A stretch of 64,000 nt of DNA from Diplonema japonicum (Eukaryota > Euglenozoa > Diplonemea > Diplonemida > Diplonemidae): positions 620,001-684,000 of the forward strand of contig OZ025668.1 of assembly GCA_964019335.1 (NCBI GenBank), read 5' to 3'. Of the stretch, positions 32,801-41,069 are shown one piece after another. Made by a program: the position numbers and the translations under genes. Numbering within the stretch: position 1 is the first letter of the stretch; each line of letters starts with the position of its first letter. The notes beneath the pieces were generated by a model, which ran no database searches, was not told the origin of the DNA, and saw only the letters and a program-made list of their open reading frames with translations.

Positions 32801-34741
32801 CGACTGCACTTTCCTTTATCGCTATATCCGCTTTCAGGGATGCCACCAGTTCCTCGTTGTTGCATTTCGCCTCCTCCAGGTCTTTTTCCAATTGGGTGCA
32901 CTCTGCTTGCTTGGCATCACAGGTCTTCACTAAAGCGTCCGTCTCCTTTGTCTTGCTTTCAAGTTCTGATTTCAGTGTCAGCACCTCTCCATCCTTCTCT
33001 CCCAACTGCGCAACAAGCCCTTTCGCTACTTCCTGACCTTCCCTCAGCTCCGTCTCAAGATTGCCTACTTTACTTTCAAACTCAGTGGCCGTTTCTTGAA
33101 GTTGGTTCTTCATGTCCGTTTCAGCCACCAAAGATGCTTCAATGCTCTTAACTTTTGCCTCAAGTCCTTCGACAACTGCCCTTGAACCTTCTGCCCCTTC
33201 AAGCTGGGCCTGCTTAAGGATGGTAAGCTCTTCTTCGAGTGATGTGACCTTCGCTGTTTGCAACTCAGAATCAGAAATCAGTTTTGCAGATACCGCTTCT
33301 TTTGCTTCCAGTTGTTCTTTTAGTGTAACTACTTCAGTGTTCCGTGTGTCAGTTTCCTCTTTCAGTGTTGTCATCTCTGCTTCCGCTGCTTCAAGTGCCG
33401 CCCTCTTCTTGGATACTTCTTCCTCCAAGTCACTGATCTTGCTGGCCATGTCACTTGAGGCGGTTTCCAGGTCTGCGATCCTCGAAAGTGCTGCCTTCGC
33501 TTCTTCCACATCAGCCACGAGCACAGCGTTGGCGGATGTCTGTGTTGGTGATGTGCAGTTGCGCGCATACCAAAGACTGCATCTGCTCCTGCGACTCCTC
33601 AAGATCTAGCGCGAGGGCATCCACCTTGTCGTTGCTCTGCAAAGAGTATTTGTGATTGCGCGTGATACCTTCTGCAAGTCCTGTTTGGTTGCTTCTAGCT
33701 GCTCTGTGATGCCCTGCAGCTTTGTTGCACTCTCCTCCCCACCTCTGAGGTGTTCATCGTGGTCGGATTGAAGGTTCGTGAACTTGATCTTCAGCTCACG
33801 GTGGAGGGCATCCTGTGCTGCGTTTATTAAGAATGTACACACACCTTCTCGCCTAGTTCGGTGTTCACTGCTTCGAGTTCTGAGTTTCGTGTCTTCAGCA
33901 GCTGTTGACATTGGGTAAGTTCTCTATCCAAGACATCTAATTGCTTCCCTTTCTCAGCAATGCTTGCCCATAGCTGTCTGGTGGCTTCCGCGGTCTCATT
34001 CTCCGCTTCAGTGTTGTTGTTCACTCGCGCCTCGAGCATCGAGACTTGCATCTTATACTCGTCAGACTGTTCTAAGGTAGCCTGTAGTTCCTTATCCATC
34101 TGTTGCACGTGCTTTTGTTCTGAATCTAACTTCACTTGCAGGCTAGCAATGTCATCCTGGAGTCCTTCCATCTTCACAATCGCTTCTCTAGCTTGCTTCA
34201 ACTCCGACGAGAGGCGTTTCTGTTGCTGTTGCGCGCTCCGCTCAGCAATCATTCTATCTGTTTCGCTCGACTCCACGTTCCGTGTCATCTCTGACAGTTG
34301 TTGCTGCAGAGTGCTGTTCAGGGCCGTCGCCGCAGCCAGCCTATCGGACAGGCCTTCAGGCGTGCTTGTTGCAGCCTCTCTCAACACCTTGTTCTCCACT
34401 TCAAGCATGTTCAGTTGCGCTCCTAGTTCTTCCTTCGACAGTTCAGAGATGTCCCTTGAAGCAGCCTGCTTGCTGCCCTTCAGTGCTTCTGTCAGGGAGG
34501 CCAGTAGTTTTGAGTTTGAGTTTGTAAGAATGTACGGATGTTTCAAATCCTTCCCTGCAAGCACCACCTGCGATGCGTCCCCATCCACGCTCACTGCCTC
34601 CAAGTCTATGACTCCTAAGGGCTTGTCGTTGTAGTACACGAGCTTCGTTCCTCTCAACTCAAACCACCGCTCTCTGTCTCTGCTGAGGGCACCCCTGCCG
34701 CTCTTTGTCAGGTTTCCCTGCCACATGGCACCGCTATTCAT
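29832..34741 (-). CDS. PH - long coiled coil - PDZ protein, seven exons, about 1571 aa
   Basis: Exons: 33845-34741, 33669-33812, 33571-33636, 30366-33539, 30236-30331, 30032-30202, 29832-29999. The six introns are 31-34 nt, all GT-AG and phase 0. Residues 1-100 form a pleckstrin-homology domain (MWQGNLTKSGRGALSRDRER, WFELRGTKLVYYNDKPLGVI), predicted to bind phosphoinositides or a protein partner. Then come about 1000 residues of coiled coil containing three related units of about 250-260 residues. A PDZ-like domain follows (FTLEKGLASLDMQIDGNVIC, GGFAERSGMREGMIIKYVNG). The last exons add another coiled coil and a basic C-terminus ending YVL. The design suggests a membrane-linked scaffold or tether. 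The exon joins restore heptads in each case, which supports the model. No direct ortholog recognised. Confidence 0.82.
31431..33467. repeat. Internal direct repeats in the coiled-coil gene
   Basis: Three units encode variants of EEEVSKKRAALEAAEAEMTT plus TEVVTLKEQLEAKEAVSAKL. The outer copies, 31431-31919 and 32979-33467, are nearly identical over about 490 bp and lie 1548 bp apart. The middle unit, around 32340-32760, has diverged (for example EADTRN for ETDTRN). The outer pair being closer to each other than to the middle suggests a two-unit duplication or gene conversion. Confidence 0.85.
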
Positions 34742-34817
34742 TTTGCTGTCTTGTGATGCCTGTAACTACTGTAACTACTGCATGTAGGCTGCAAGATATA
34801 AATCACGGTCAACATGT

Positions 34818-35546
34818 TCATTTTATAACTTTCTTCTTCGCCCGTCTCGCCTTGTAACGGTAGATGCACAACAGGGCACCCACTACACCGCCTACAGCAA
34901 GGTGGGAGTACCAAAGGGGTTCTGAAGGGTCAGTTCTTCGTTGAGGGAGCTCCATTACAAAGCGTTTTTTTGGTTTCTCGGTAGAGGGGGTTGAGGGCTC
35001 TTCCTTGGCAATAGGTGGCACGGGCGGCTCAGGTGTAGGTGGTGCCGGTGAGCTCCTATACTTGTACATGAGTGCTGCCGCTTCTTTGAGAGTTATTTCT
35101 GGGCGTGTTTGGTTACGGTGCCCTGCAATACACAACAGGTTGATGCAGTGTCTGCTACCTTGTTCGTCAGGGATGTCGTGTCCTAGATGAGTACCACACG
35201 CGCTCCGCACCTCCCCATCGGGGTCGCGGATCACGTTGCCCCAGTACACTTCAGCGTCTCTGAAACTTGGCCACCCATGCGCTAGTGACTCTTCCCACCA
35301 ATCCTGGAGGGACCTGTTCACTTTGTACAATGGGATTCCGCAGCTGGAATCATAGAATACATGCTTGTCCTTCACCTTCTGTATCAGTTTGAAGTAGTAA
35401 TGCAACCCTGCCGGCTCTGCTAGATCCTTATTCCCTCCACAGCACACCCATCCTACCTTGTCAGCAAGATTGTCCAACTCAAATTTTAAGTGTGGTTGCA
35501 TAACACACGCCTGTGCAGCAGCTGCTGCTAGCACCAATAGCAGCAT
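34818..35546 (-). CDS. Secretory/membrane MsrB-like (SelR-domain) protein
   Basis: 242 residues. The N-terminus is a signal peptide (MLLLVLAAAAAQA). The middle matches the methionine-R-sulfoxide reductase fold: HVFYDSSCGIPLYKV, HGWPSFRDAEVYWGN, EVRSACGTHLGHDI and RHCINLLCIAGH. The Cys in RHCIN corresponds to the family's catalytic cysteine. Each zinc CxxC pair has lost one cysteine (DSSCG and RSACG), so zinc is probably not bound. A proline-rich stalk, one transmembrane helix (LAVGGVVGALLCIY) and a basic tail follow. Predicted topology is lumenal or extracellular with a short cytoplasmic tail, odd for MsrB. It may reduce oxidised methionines in the secretory pathway or may be a diverged binding domain. 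Confidence 0.72.
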   Translation of the reverse strand: MLLLVLAAAAAQACVMQPHLKFELDNLADKVGWVCCGGNKDLAEPAGLHYYFKLIQKVKDKHVFYDSSCGIPLYKVNRSLQDWWEESLAHGWPSFRDAEVYWGNVIRDPDGEVRSACGTHLGHDIPDEQGSRHCINLLCIAGHRNQTRPEITLKEAAALMYKYRSSPAPPTPEPPVPPIAKEEPSTPSTEKPKKRFVMELPQRRTDPSEPLWYSHLAVGGVVGALLCIYRYKARRAKKKVIK

Positions 35547-35607
35547 ATCCCAACCCTTCCTAAGTGGAATGAATGAATACTACGGTATAATACTACGGGC
35601 AAGTGAA

Positions 35608-36258
35608 TCATCCTTTCTTTTCCTGCAGCTCAACATCATTGTCATTGTCCGCCTTGAGGGGCGCTTGAGGTGCATCTAGCTTATGGTATGTCTCGGCTTG
35701 CTTCTTGAGTGGGATATGGGCGATGTAAGACAGTCCAATGTCATGTATTCCGTCTGTGAGGGCGTAGAGGATGAATCGGTATGGAGGGTGCAGGAGGGTC
35801 CATTGGATGATGATGACAGGCGGCCAGAGGAGCCAGTCAAGAATGAGGACTTTGTTGAAGTCTTGACGGAGCTTGTGTGACACTGTAGCAGTAGAGGATT
35901 TGAGCATCGTGTGGTTGGCACCGATGACCACGTTGTTTGCTAGCACAGTCCCAATGCACTTCCTAGCGAGCTCTATGCAGATGATGTGTGCCGTAGACAA
36001 GCCTCGATGCAGCATGCCAAACCACTTCGAGAGCGACCATCCAGCTAACACCCCAAATCCTGCAAACCTCGCCGTCCGCCTCGGGCAGTATAGCCTCCCC
36101 TCCACTCCATCATCCCCGTCGGTTACCTCCTCTTCCTCTTCTCCTTCATCCATTTTCCACTTCCTTCGCTCGATCCCAAACTGCGCCACAATATCTGCAG
36201 TCGCCATAGTGCAGCTCATCAACCCTGCACATCCCAGTATCAGCGGCCAGCTTGGCAT
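35608..36258 (-). CDS. Mpv17/PMP22-family membrane protein
   Basis: 216 residues. Family features in order: an N-terminal helix with TMATADIVAQFGIERRKW, RTARFAGFGVLAGWSLSKWF, a middle membrane segment, DFNKVLILDWLLWPPVIIIQ with the conserved Asp and Trp-Pro-Pro, and a final HPPYRFILYALTDGI. Four hydrophobic segments fit this family of mitochondrial or peroxisomal inner/outer membrane proteins (Mpv17, PXMP2, Sym1), thought to form small channels. An acidic insert (GEEEEEVTDGDDG) after the first helix is unusual. With PEX2 and the PTS1 thiolases in the window a peroxisomal location is possible, but mitochondrial is equally likely. Confidence 0.78.
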   Translation of the reverse strand: MPSWPLILGCAGLMSCTMATADIVAQFGIERRKWKMDEGEEEEEVTDGDDGVEGRLYCPRRTARFAGFGVLAGWSLSKWFGMLHRGLSTAHIICIELARKCIGTVLANNVVIGANHTMLKSSTATVSHKLRQDFNKVLILDWLLWPPVIIIQWTLLHPPYRFILYALTDGIHDIGLSYIAHIPLKKQAETYHKLDAPQAPLKADNDNDVELQEKKG

Positions 36259-36317
36259 CGTCAGTGTAACTGTCAGCAGTGAGCATAGTGAGCAGGCTAA
36301 AGCTAACTGATCAAATA

Positions 36318-37364
36318 CTAAAAACGGCTCCTTCGTAAGTAAGGACGTTGTAAGGAAAATTGTGAGATGCTGTCTGCAGCTGTAGCACGAGCTGTCGCTG
36401 AGGGCGTCGAATGAGCATCGGGGGTGCGCTTCAGAACCTTGCCACCTCTGCGCAGCATGAGAGGGATCTTTGGGGCTTGGGAAGCAGGAATGAGGGCAGG
36501 GTTTCTTGCATAGGTGTAAAACCTTGTAAATGGCGGTGTAGGTAGAAAGCCCATAGCATCTGTAACTGCGTAGTAGTGTGCAGCGGCCTTATCCCGCTTG
36601 TAACTAAGAGCGTAGACCGTCATCAGTAGCTCGTGGAGAGTCATGCTGCTCGCATTACAACACTTGCTGTGCACCTCTTCGCAGAACGTAACATAACTTT
36701 CAATCTCATCGTTCGTCAGGATACCAGCTTTAATGGCGTCCCGCACACCTGTCAGGCAGAGGGCACCTGTGATAAGTGTCGGTTGCAGGAGGTCTGTGCA
36801 GAACATCCCCCACACTTCCTGAACACCCTTTAAAAACATCTGCTTCTTAAACGCGGTGATAGCACTGTTCCAGAAAGGAGGGTCGGCGACAACGGAGAGG
36901 TCGACACGCCACTGCAGTACTTCATAAATCTGATGCACGGTGTCGCACTGCGTAAGAAGCTTCGCAAGGCTCTTAATGTCACATGTCACGTTGTGTTCTA
37001 ACTCAAAGCGCTTGATCACGATCGGTAAGCGTTCAAAAGGTTCTTGCACCAGACATGCCTCCAAGGTGCGCACAGTGGGCTTCAGGCCTTGTTGGATCAT
37101 GCTGAGCAAGAGGGTATCCCCAAACTTCTTATTCCCCGCCTCGCGCCAGCCTTTAATCAAGATGTTGTACACAACAACCGGTACTGGCACCCGTGCCCTC
37201 CTCATAGCGCCCAGGACATCCCCGCACGCTCGCATGTTCCCATTCTCGTATTCAAACAAAATCGCCTGCTTCCACGCCTCTCTCTCTGTGAAGTTCTTTC
37301 CCTCCAACCTCCTCGCCAGTGCTGGGCTCCCTTTTAATAAACGCAGCACCCGTTGACTCGCCAT
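36318..37364 (-). CDS. PPR-like helical-repeat protein, probably mitochondrial
   Basis: 348 residues. The N-terminus is basic and lacks acids at first (MASQRVLRLLKGSPALARRL), as in mitochondrial presequences. Pentatricopeptide-type helix pairs are visible: ACGDVLGAMRRARVPVPVVV followed by YNILIKGWREAGNKKFGD, TLLLSMIQQGLKPTVRTLEA, and further down FWNSAITAFKKQMFLKGVQE. These proteins bind organellar RNA and help in processing or translation. Some repeats are weak, so the exact count is uncertain. The ATG follows directly after an AG (ataacag|ATG). Confidence 0.68.
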   Translation of the reverse strand: MASQRVLRLLKGSPALARRLEGKNFTEREAWKQAILFEYENGNMRACGDVLGAMRRARVPVPVVVYNILIKGWREAGNKKFGDTLLLSMIQQGLKPTVRTLEACLVQEPFERLPIVIKRFELEHNVTCDIKSLAKLLTQCDTVHQIYEVLQWRVDLSVVADPPFWNSAITAFKKQMFLKGVQEVWGMFCTDLLQPTLITGALCLTGVRDAIKAGILTNDEIESYVTFCEEVHSKCCNASSMTLHELLMTVYALSYKRDKAAAHYYAVTDAMGFLPTPPFTRFYTYARNPALIPASQAPKIPLMLRRGGKVLKRTPDAHSTPSATARATAADSISQFSLQRPYLRRSRF

Positions 37365-37466
37365 CTGTTATTTTACTTAATGTGCATCGCAACAACAACA
37401 ACAACATGCAAAGCAGCAAAGATCTCAAGAGGGTAAATAATCTCAAAGGAAGGGAAAGGCTAAGAT

Positions 37467-38297
37467 CTAGGAATCCGTGGGTTTCGGGATGTCGAAGACT
37501 ATAGGGGGTCTGAGGGGGAGCTGGAAAGGGATGCGCGACAGCGCAGCATTCACGAAATGGGTGTGTACATCAGGGTTCACGGGGGAGACACCGTAGGACT
37601 GGTGGTAATGGCCGTGAATATGGATAGTGGGCTTAACATCAGTGATGACCTTGTTGTAAAGGAAACGGTTCCCCACTGACGAGTGTGAGGGAATGAACGG
37701 CGAAGTGTGCGTCACCAGCACATCCACAGGTGGAATTTGCTCCAATTTGCTGTGCAGCTCGTCATTTGTGGCATGCTGCCAAGCGTTGTTGTTTGACGGC
37801 GACTTCTCAGAGTGGGGTGTGCCATAGAAGGAAAGCCCTTCTATCACTGTAGAGCTGTCCTCCAGGTACACACAGGGGTCGAAGAACGCTTCTCTTTCTT
37901 CCGCTGTTTTGTATATCTCTTTCAGCATACTGTCATGATTGCCACCTATCACCACCTTGTGCGTCGCTTTCTGCCTGCAGAGCCACTCTTTGAACTCCGG
38001 CATTTCGTTGCCGCCGTCCACTGTGCAGATGTCACCGCAGTGCACAAGAATATCACACTCCGGCAGATCCAGTGTCTCATGCCACCCATGCGTGTCAGAA
38101 ATGCACACAACCCGCAGCCCAGTTGATTCTTTTGCATAATACGCATCGGGGCACAAGTCCTCTGTCGTCCGTGTCTTCAAGTCATAAAACAAGTACCTCT
38201 GCGGTGGTTGGAGGACATTCAAGCTCCAATACATCATCCTCCTCAGTACTTTCATAACTATTCGGGCTACTTGCTTTATCCACCTTGAACCGAACAT
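37467..38297 (-). CDS. MPPED1/2-like calcineurin-type metallophosphoesterase
   Basis: 276 residues. Metal-binding motifs of the calcineurin-like family are complete: CISDTHGWHE, ILVHCGDICTV, VVIGGNHDSML, VLVTHTSPF and IHIHGHYHQSYG. Spacing and sequence are closest to the MPPED1/MPPED2 (239AB) group and related bacterial phosphodiesterases, which hydrolyse phosphodiesters using two metal ions. The first 30 residues (IKQVARIVMKVLRRMMYWSL) form a basic amphipathic segment that could be a mitochondrial presequence. Neighbouring genes are unrelated in function. Confidence 0.87.
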   Translation of the reverse strand: MFGSRWIKQVARIVMKVLRRMMYWSLNVLQPPQRYLFYDLKTRTTEDLCPDAYYAKESTGLRVVCISDTHGWHETLDLPECDILVHCGDICTVDGGNEMPEFKEWLCRQKATHKVVIGGNHDSMLKEIYKTAEEREAFFDPCVYLEDSSTVIEGLSFYGTPHSEKSPSNNNAWQHATNDELHSKLEQIPPVDVLVTHTSPFIPSHSSVGNRFLYNKVITDVKPTIHIHGHYHQSYGVSPVNPDVHTHFVNAALSRIPFQLPLRPPIVFDIPKPTDS

Positions 38298-38657
38298 ATA
38301 TTTATGGTGGATTGTTCACTATTTATCATTTGTGGCATTTTTTTTCTGTCCCCCATTTGAAAAAGTCAAGACAACAGGTTTTTTTCAGCATCAGATACGA
38401 GCATCACAAATCTTAAACCCCGTGTGACGTGTCTGGGTCACCTCCCAAGAACTCCCGCGTTGAGGCGTACTGGCAAGTACCCCCTTTTTTTTCATTCCAC
38501 ACAGCGCCCATCATCGTCCTGTGTGCAGTGCGCAGTTCAGGGGATTAATCAACATAAGGATCAGACCAGACCATAAGGACCATATAAAGAAACATGGAAC
38601 GAAACCAAGTGTAAATAACAACACGGAATGTCAGTGTACATGAAGGATACAATATTG
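38298..38657. other. Intergenic, 360 bp
   Basis: No coding frame or RNA gene recognised; contains one short T run at 38338-38346 and otherwise mixed sequence. It presumably holds the 3' end signals of the 38.7-kb gene and the 5' leader of the phosphoesterase. Confidence 0.5.
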
Positions 38658-39134
38658 CTAAGACTGGTTCAGAGGTGCCAGCAACCGTCTCTTCAGTTTG
38701 TTCTCCCTGTCGTTCGAGTGCATGGATGCTATGGTGTCGTGGTACTTCAGGAGGTCCGCTGTGGTGTACGTCTTCGCCTGTTTCGGGCGCGAGTGAGGCA
38801 CCGCAAGGATTTTAGAAGCTGTGACAGACACGAGGTTCTCCTGCTTCCTGTTTGGGAATCTGATATCGGGGATGTCTAGGTTGCGACACAGAGGTGTATC
38901 TCGGCTCACAACTACACTGCTGTTCCATCCTCTTTCAACAATTTTCGGCACCGGCTTCTTCCTGCTTTCCGACAGCACAGGTGGCACAGGTGTCGTCTTT
39001 CTCTTAGGCACCTCCTGCGTGTGCAGAGTCCCCTTCATGAACATACTACGTAGGACTTTAACATCATCGCTCATCAGCCCCCCACCTGTTGGATTGTTGG
39101 CATGAAGCATGGACCACTCACAGGTTGTATTCAT
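38658..39134 (-). CDS. Unrecognised basic 158-aa protein
   Basis: Starts at the ATG at 39134 (MNTTCEWSMLHANNPTGGG), only 4 nt after the stop codon of the TFIIE-beta-like gene. The product is basic with several short conserved-looking stretches (VERGWNSSVVVSRDTPLCR, NLDIPDIRFPNRKQENLV, TYTTADLLKYHDTIASMH) and ends NKLKRRLLAPLNQS. No signal peptide or membrane segment. The style resembles small flagellar or chromatin proteins, but I cannot assign it. The very tight spacing suggests that the pair is processed from one precursor. Confidence 0.66.
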   Translation of the reverse strand: MNTTCEWSMLHANNPTGGGLMSDDVKVLRSMFMKGTLHTQEVPKRKTTPVPPVLSESRKKPVPKIVERGWNSSVVVSRDTPLCRNLDIPDIRFPNRKQENLVSVTASKILAVPHSRPKQAKTYTTADLLKYHDTIASMHSNDRENKLKRRLLAPLNQS

Positions 39135-39138
39135 CAAC

Positions 39139-40263
39139 TTAATCTTCCTCCTCTTCTTCTTCTTCTGCTGCCTCTTTCTTCTTTTTCTTCTCTTCTTTGT
39201 GTGTTTTCTTGCGCTCAAACCTCCGCACTGACTTGACGCGTTCAGCCACTTCTGTGAAGTTGAACGGTTTTCCAAAGTCATAGGTCAGCCCCCGCTCGTC
39301 GGGGGTCTTCATGTGCTCGTTGAGTTCTGCCTTGATGAACCGTGCCTTCTTCGCCGCTTTCTGGGAAGCGGCATTGGAACCAATCTCTATGTCTGACCTC
39401 TTAAAAGGTGGGAATGTCTTGTCTTCTTCCATCTGTCTTGCAATGCGCCTCTTGTCGTCAGTGTTTGCAGAGCACCACAGCCGTCGTGCGTTCTTGGAGA
39501 GACTTCGCATGGAGTCGAGGAGTTTCGCTGCTTGCGCGTCGCCATCACCGTGCGTCTTGTACAGCACCGCATTGGCTCTCTTCGACTTGTCTGTGATACT
39601 GGAAATCATCTCCTCTACACGTTCTTCATTCGTTTTTTCTTGGTCCTCCTCTGGCTTGTTGCCGAGTGCTATATTCTTCACGCCAAGCAACACACCACTC
39701 CTGAGGCCTTGCATCACATCCTCCTCCACATCTGGGTACATCCTTTCGAGTCTTCTAACCCCCACGCCCACTGCTCTTGCGCCGTTTGGGTTTATCACCG
39801 AAGGCAAGAGGGACAGCAGCGTCGGCCAGTCGTGAGCATTGTAGTCCCAGATGTACTTGAACACAAGGTACGATTTGTTTCTGTCCTGTCGTTGTTGTAC
39901 CTCTACGCTAGGGTGGTGTTTGAGGTAGTGCAATAAGTTATGACCTGTGCCCTCCTCCGTGATCCCCTCGTCCCCTTCTGGGGTAAGATGCAGCTTCACG
40001 CTGTCCTCGATCTCCTCCTGCCGCACTCCATTGTTCCGTGTTGTGTCTTGCAAGTAGTCCAGTATTCTGTTGCATGCTTCGTTCCACGTTTCATCCCTCC
40101 GCTGTGGGGTTTCCCATGACCGGGCAACGACAACCTCTTCCCCGCTCTGCGTGGGGGGAGGTGTCCGCCGACCTTGCTGGGAAACAGGGACCCGTCTTTT
40201 CTGCTTTACTGCTTTTGCCTCGCGCTTATTGTTTTTTTTAATAGCATTTTCGAATGCAGACAT
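39139..40263 (-). CDS. GTF2E2: TFIIE beta-subunit-like general transcription factor
   Basis: 374 residues. After a basic N-terminus, a winged-helix segment (CNRILDYLQDTTRNNGVRQE, HYLKHHPSVEVQQRQ) leads to KSYLVFKYIWDYNAHDWPTL, the counterpart of the FKPKYNVRDKKALL segment of TFIIE-beta. Next comes a second winged helix, and then KRANAVLYKTHGDGDAQAAK, ARRLWCSANTDDKRRIARQM and AKKARFIKAELNEHM, which parallel the C-terminal part of human GTF2E2. The tail is highly charged (KKKK then EEEEEED). TFIIE recruits and regulates TFIIH at RNA polymerase II promoters. The assignment rests on order and local similarity, not on a search. The start follows a CATCGCAG acceptor-like site. Confidence 0.72.
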   Translation of the reverse strand: MSAFENAIKKNNKREAKAVKQKRRVPVSQQGRRTPPPTQSGEEVVVARSWETPQRRDETWNEACNRILDYLQDTTRNNGVRQEEIEDSVKLHLTPEGDEGITEEGTGHNLLHYLKHHPSVEVQQRQDRNKSYLVFKYIWDYNAHDWPTLLSLLPSVINPNGARAVGVGVRRLERMYPDVEEDVMQGLRSGVLLGVKNIALGNKPEEDQEKTNEERVEEMISSITDKSKRANAVLYKTHGDGDAQAAKLLDSMRSLSKNARRLWCSANTDDKRRIARQMEEDKTFPPFKRSDIEIGSNAASQKAAKKARFIKAELNEHMKTPDERGLTYDFGKPFNFTEVAERVKSVRRFERKKTHKEEKKKKKEAAEEEEEEED

Positions 40264-41069
40264 TCCCCCCGTGGCTGCGATGGCGATGCAACGGAAGCAA
40301 GATACTAATAGGAATAGTACATCAACTACAACAAAGGAAATGCCGCGCTGTGGGCTTTAAAGCCGAACCAGAAGAAACAAAAAAAGAATATATATACGTA
40401 GGGAGGCGGCCAAGAAGTCACTCTACTTCTTGTTACCGACAACATGCGCCTGGGAGACAGAACTCAAAGACCCTGTACTATTCCCATGGCGCACGAGGAA
40501 AGGACTAACCATATAGGTGATGCTAATTCAGCATCACGCACCCTCAAAATCAATTCAAGATGCACAGGTGTTACTTCGTTCAGGTATACGTTTCTAAGGG
40601 AGAACAGAAAGAAGGGGAAATAAGAAAAAAAACGGGTGTGATGCATTCAAAAACCCAACCGATTCCATATTCATGCCGACAGGTTTGTCCTGCTTTTTCA
40701 ATCAAGATTCTCTTTTTAAGAAGAAGAGAGAGAGAGAAAAGAGAAAAAAGAAGAGAAAAGTATGTTTTCACTTTTTTGTCTTTTTTTTTTTAACTCCCTC
40801 GGCGGCCCTGCTTCGCAAGGGAGAGTGCCTGCTATTGTTCAGCATGCGACCCTGCTTCAAGTGACACAGGCTACCGCCGAAGGAAGATAATGATGTTTGC
40901 GCGGAACGCGAACCAAGAAAAACTGGCATGCCACGTGTCAACTGGCACGAGGAAAGCCAAGCGGGGGGGGGGGGCAAAATAAAAAGAAAAATGTCTTTAG
41001 TTGCAAAAGAACAACGAACAACGAACAACCTACCACTAAGACTAAGGCTACAAGGACGGCGTGGTCGGA
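40264..41069. other. Intergenic, about 800 bp
   Basis: No gene supported. It contains a perfect 8-bp inverted repeat at 40517-40537, purine-rich tracts near 40600-40760, a T run near 40781 and a G run near 40963. Open frames on either strand lack family resemblance. Confidence 0.55.
40517..40537. other. Perfect 8-bp stem, 5-nt loop inverted repeat
   Basis: gtgatgct-aattc-agcatcac is a perfect hairpin on either strand, located upstream of the TFIIE-beta-like gene and downstream of the mucin-like gene's 3' end. It could act in mRNA 3' processing or be coincidental. Confidence 0.35.

Noticed and set aside
31564-33609. Ser-rich plus-strand frames opposite the coiled-coil gene
   Set aside because: They are the reverse-strand image of Glu/Leu/Ala-rich heptads; repetition comes from the minus-strand gene.
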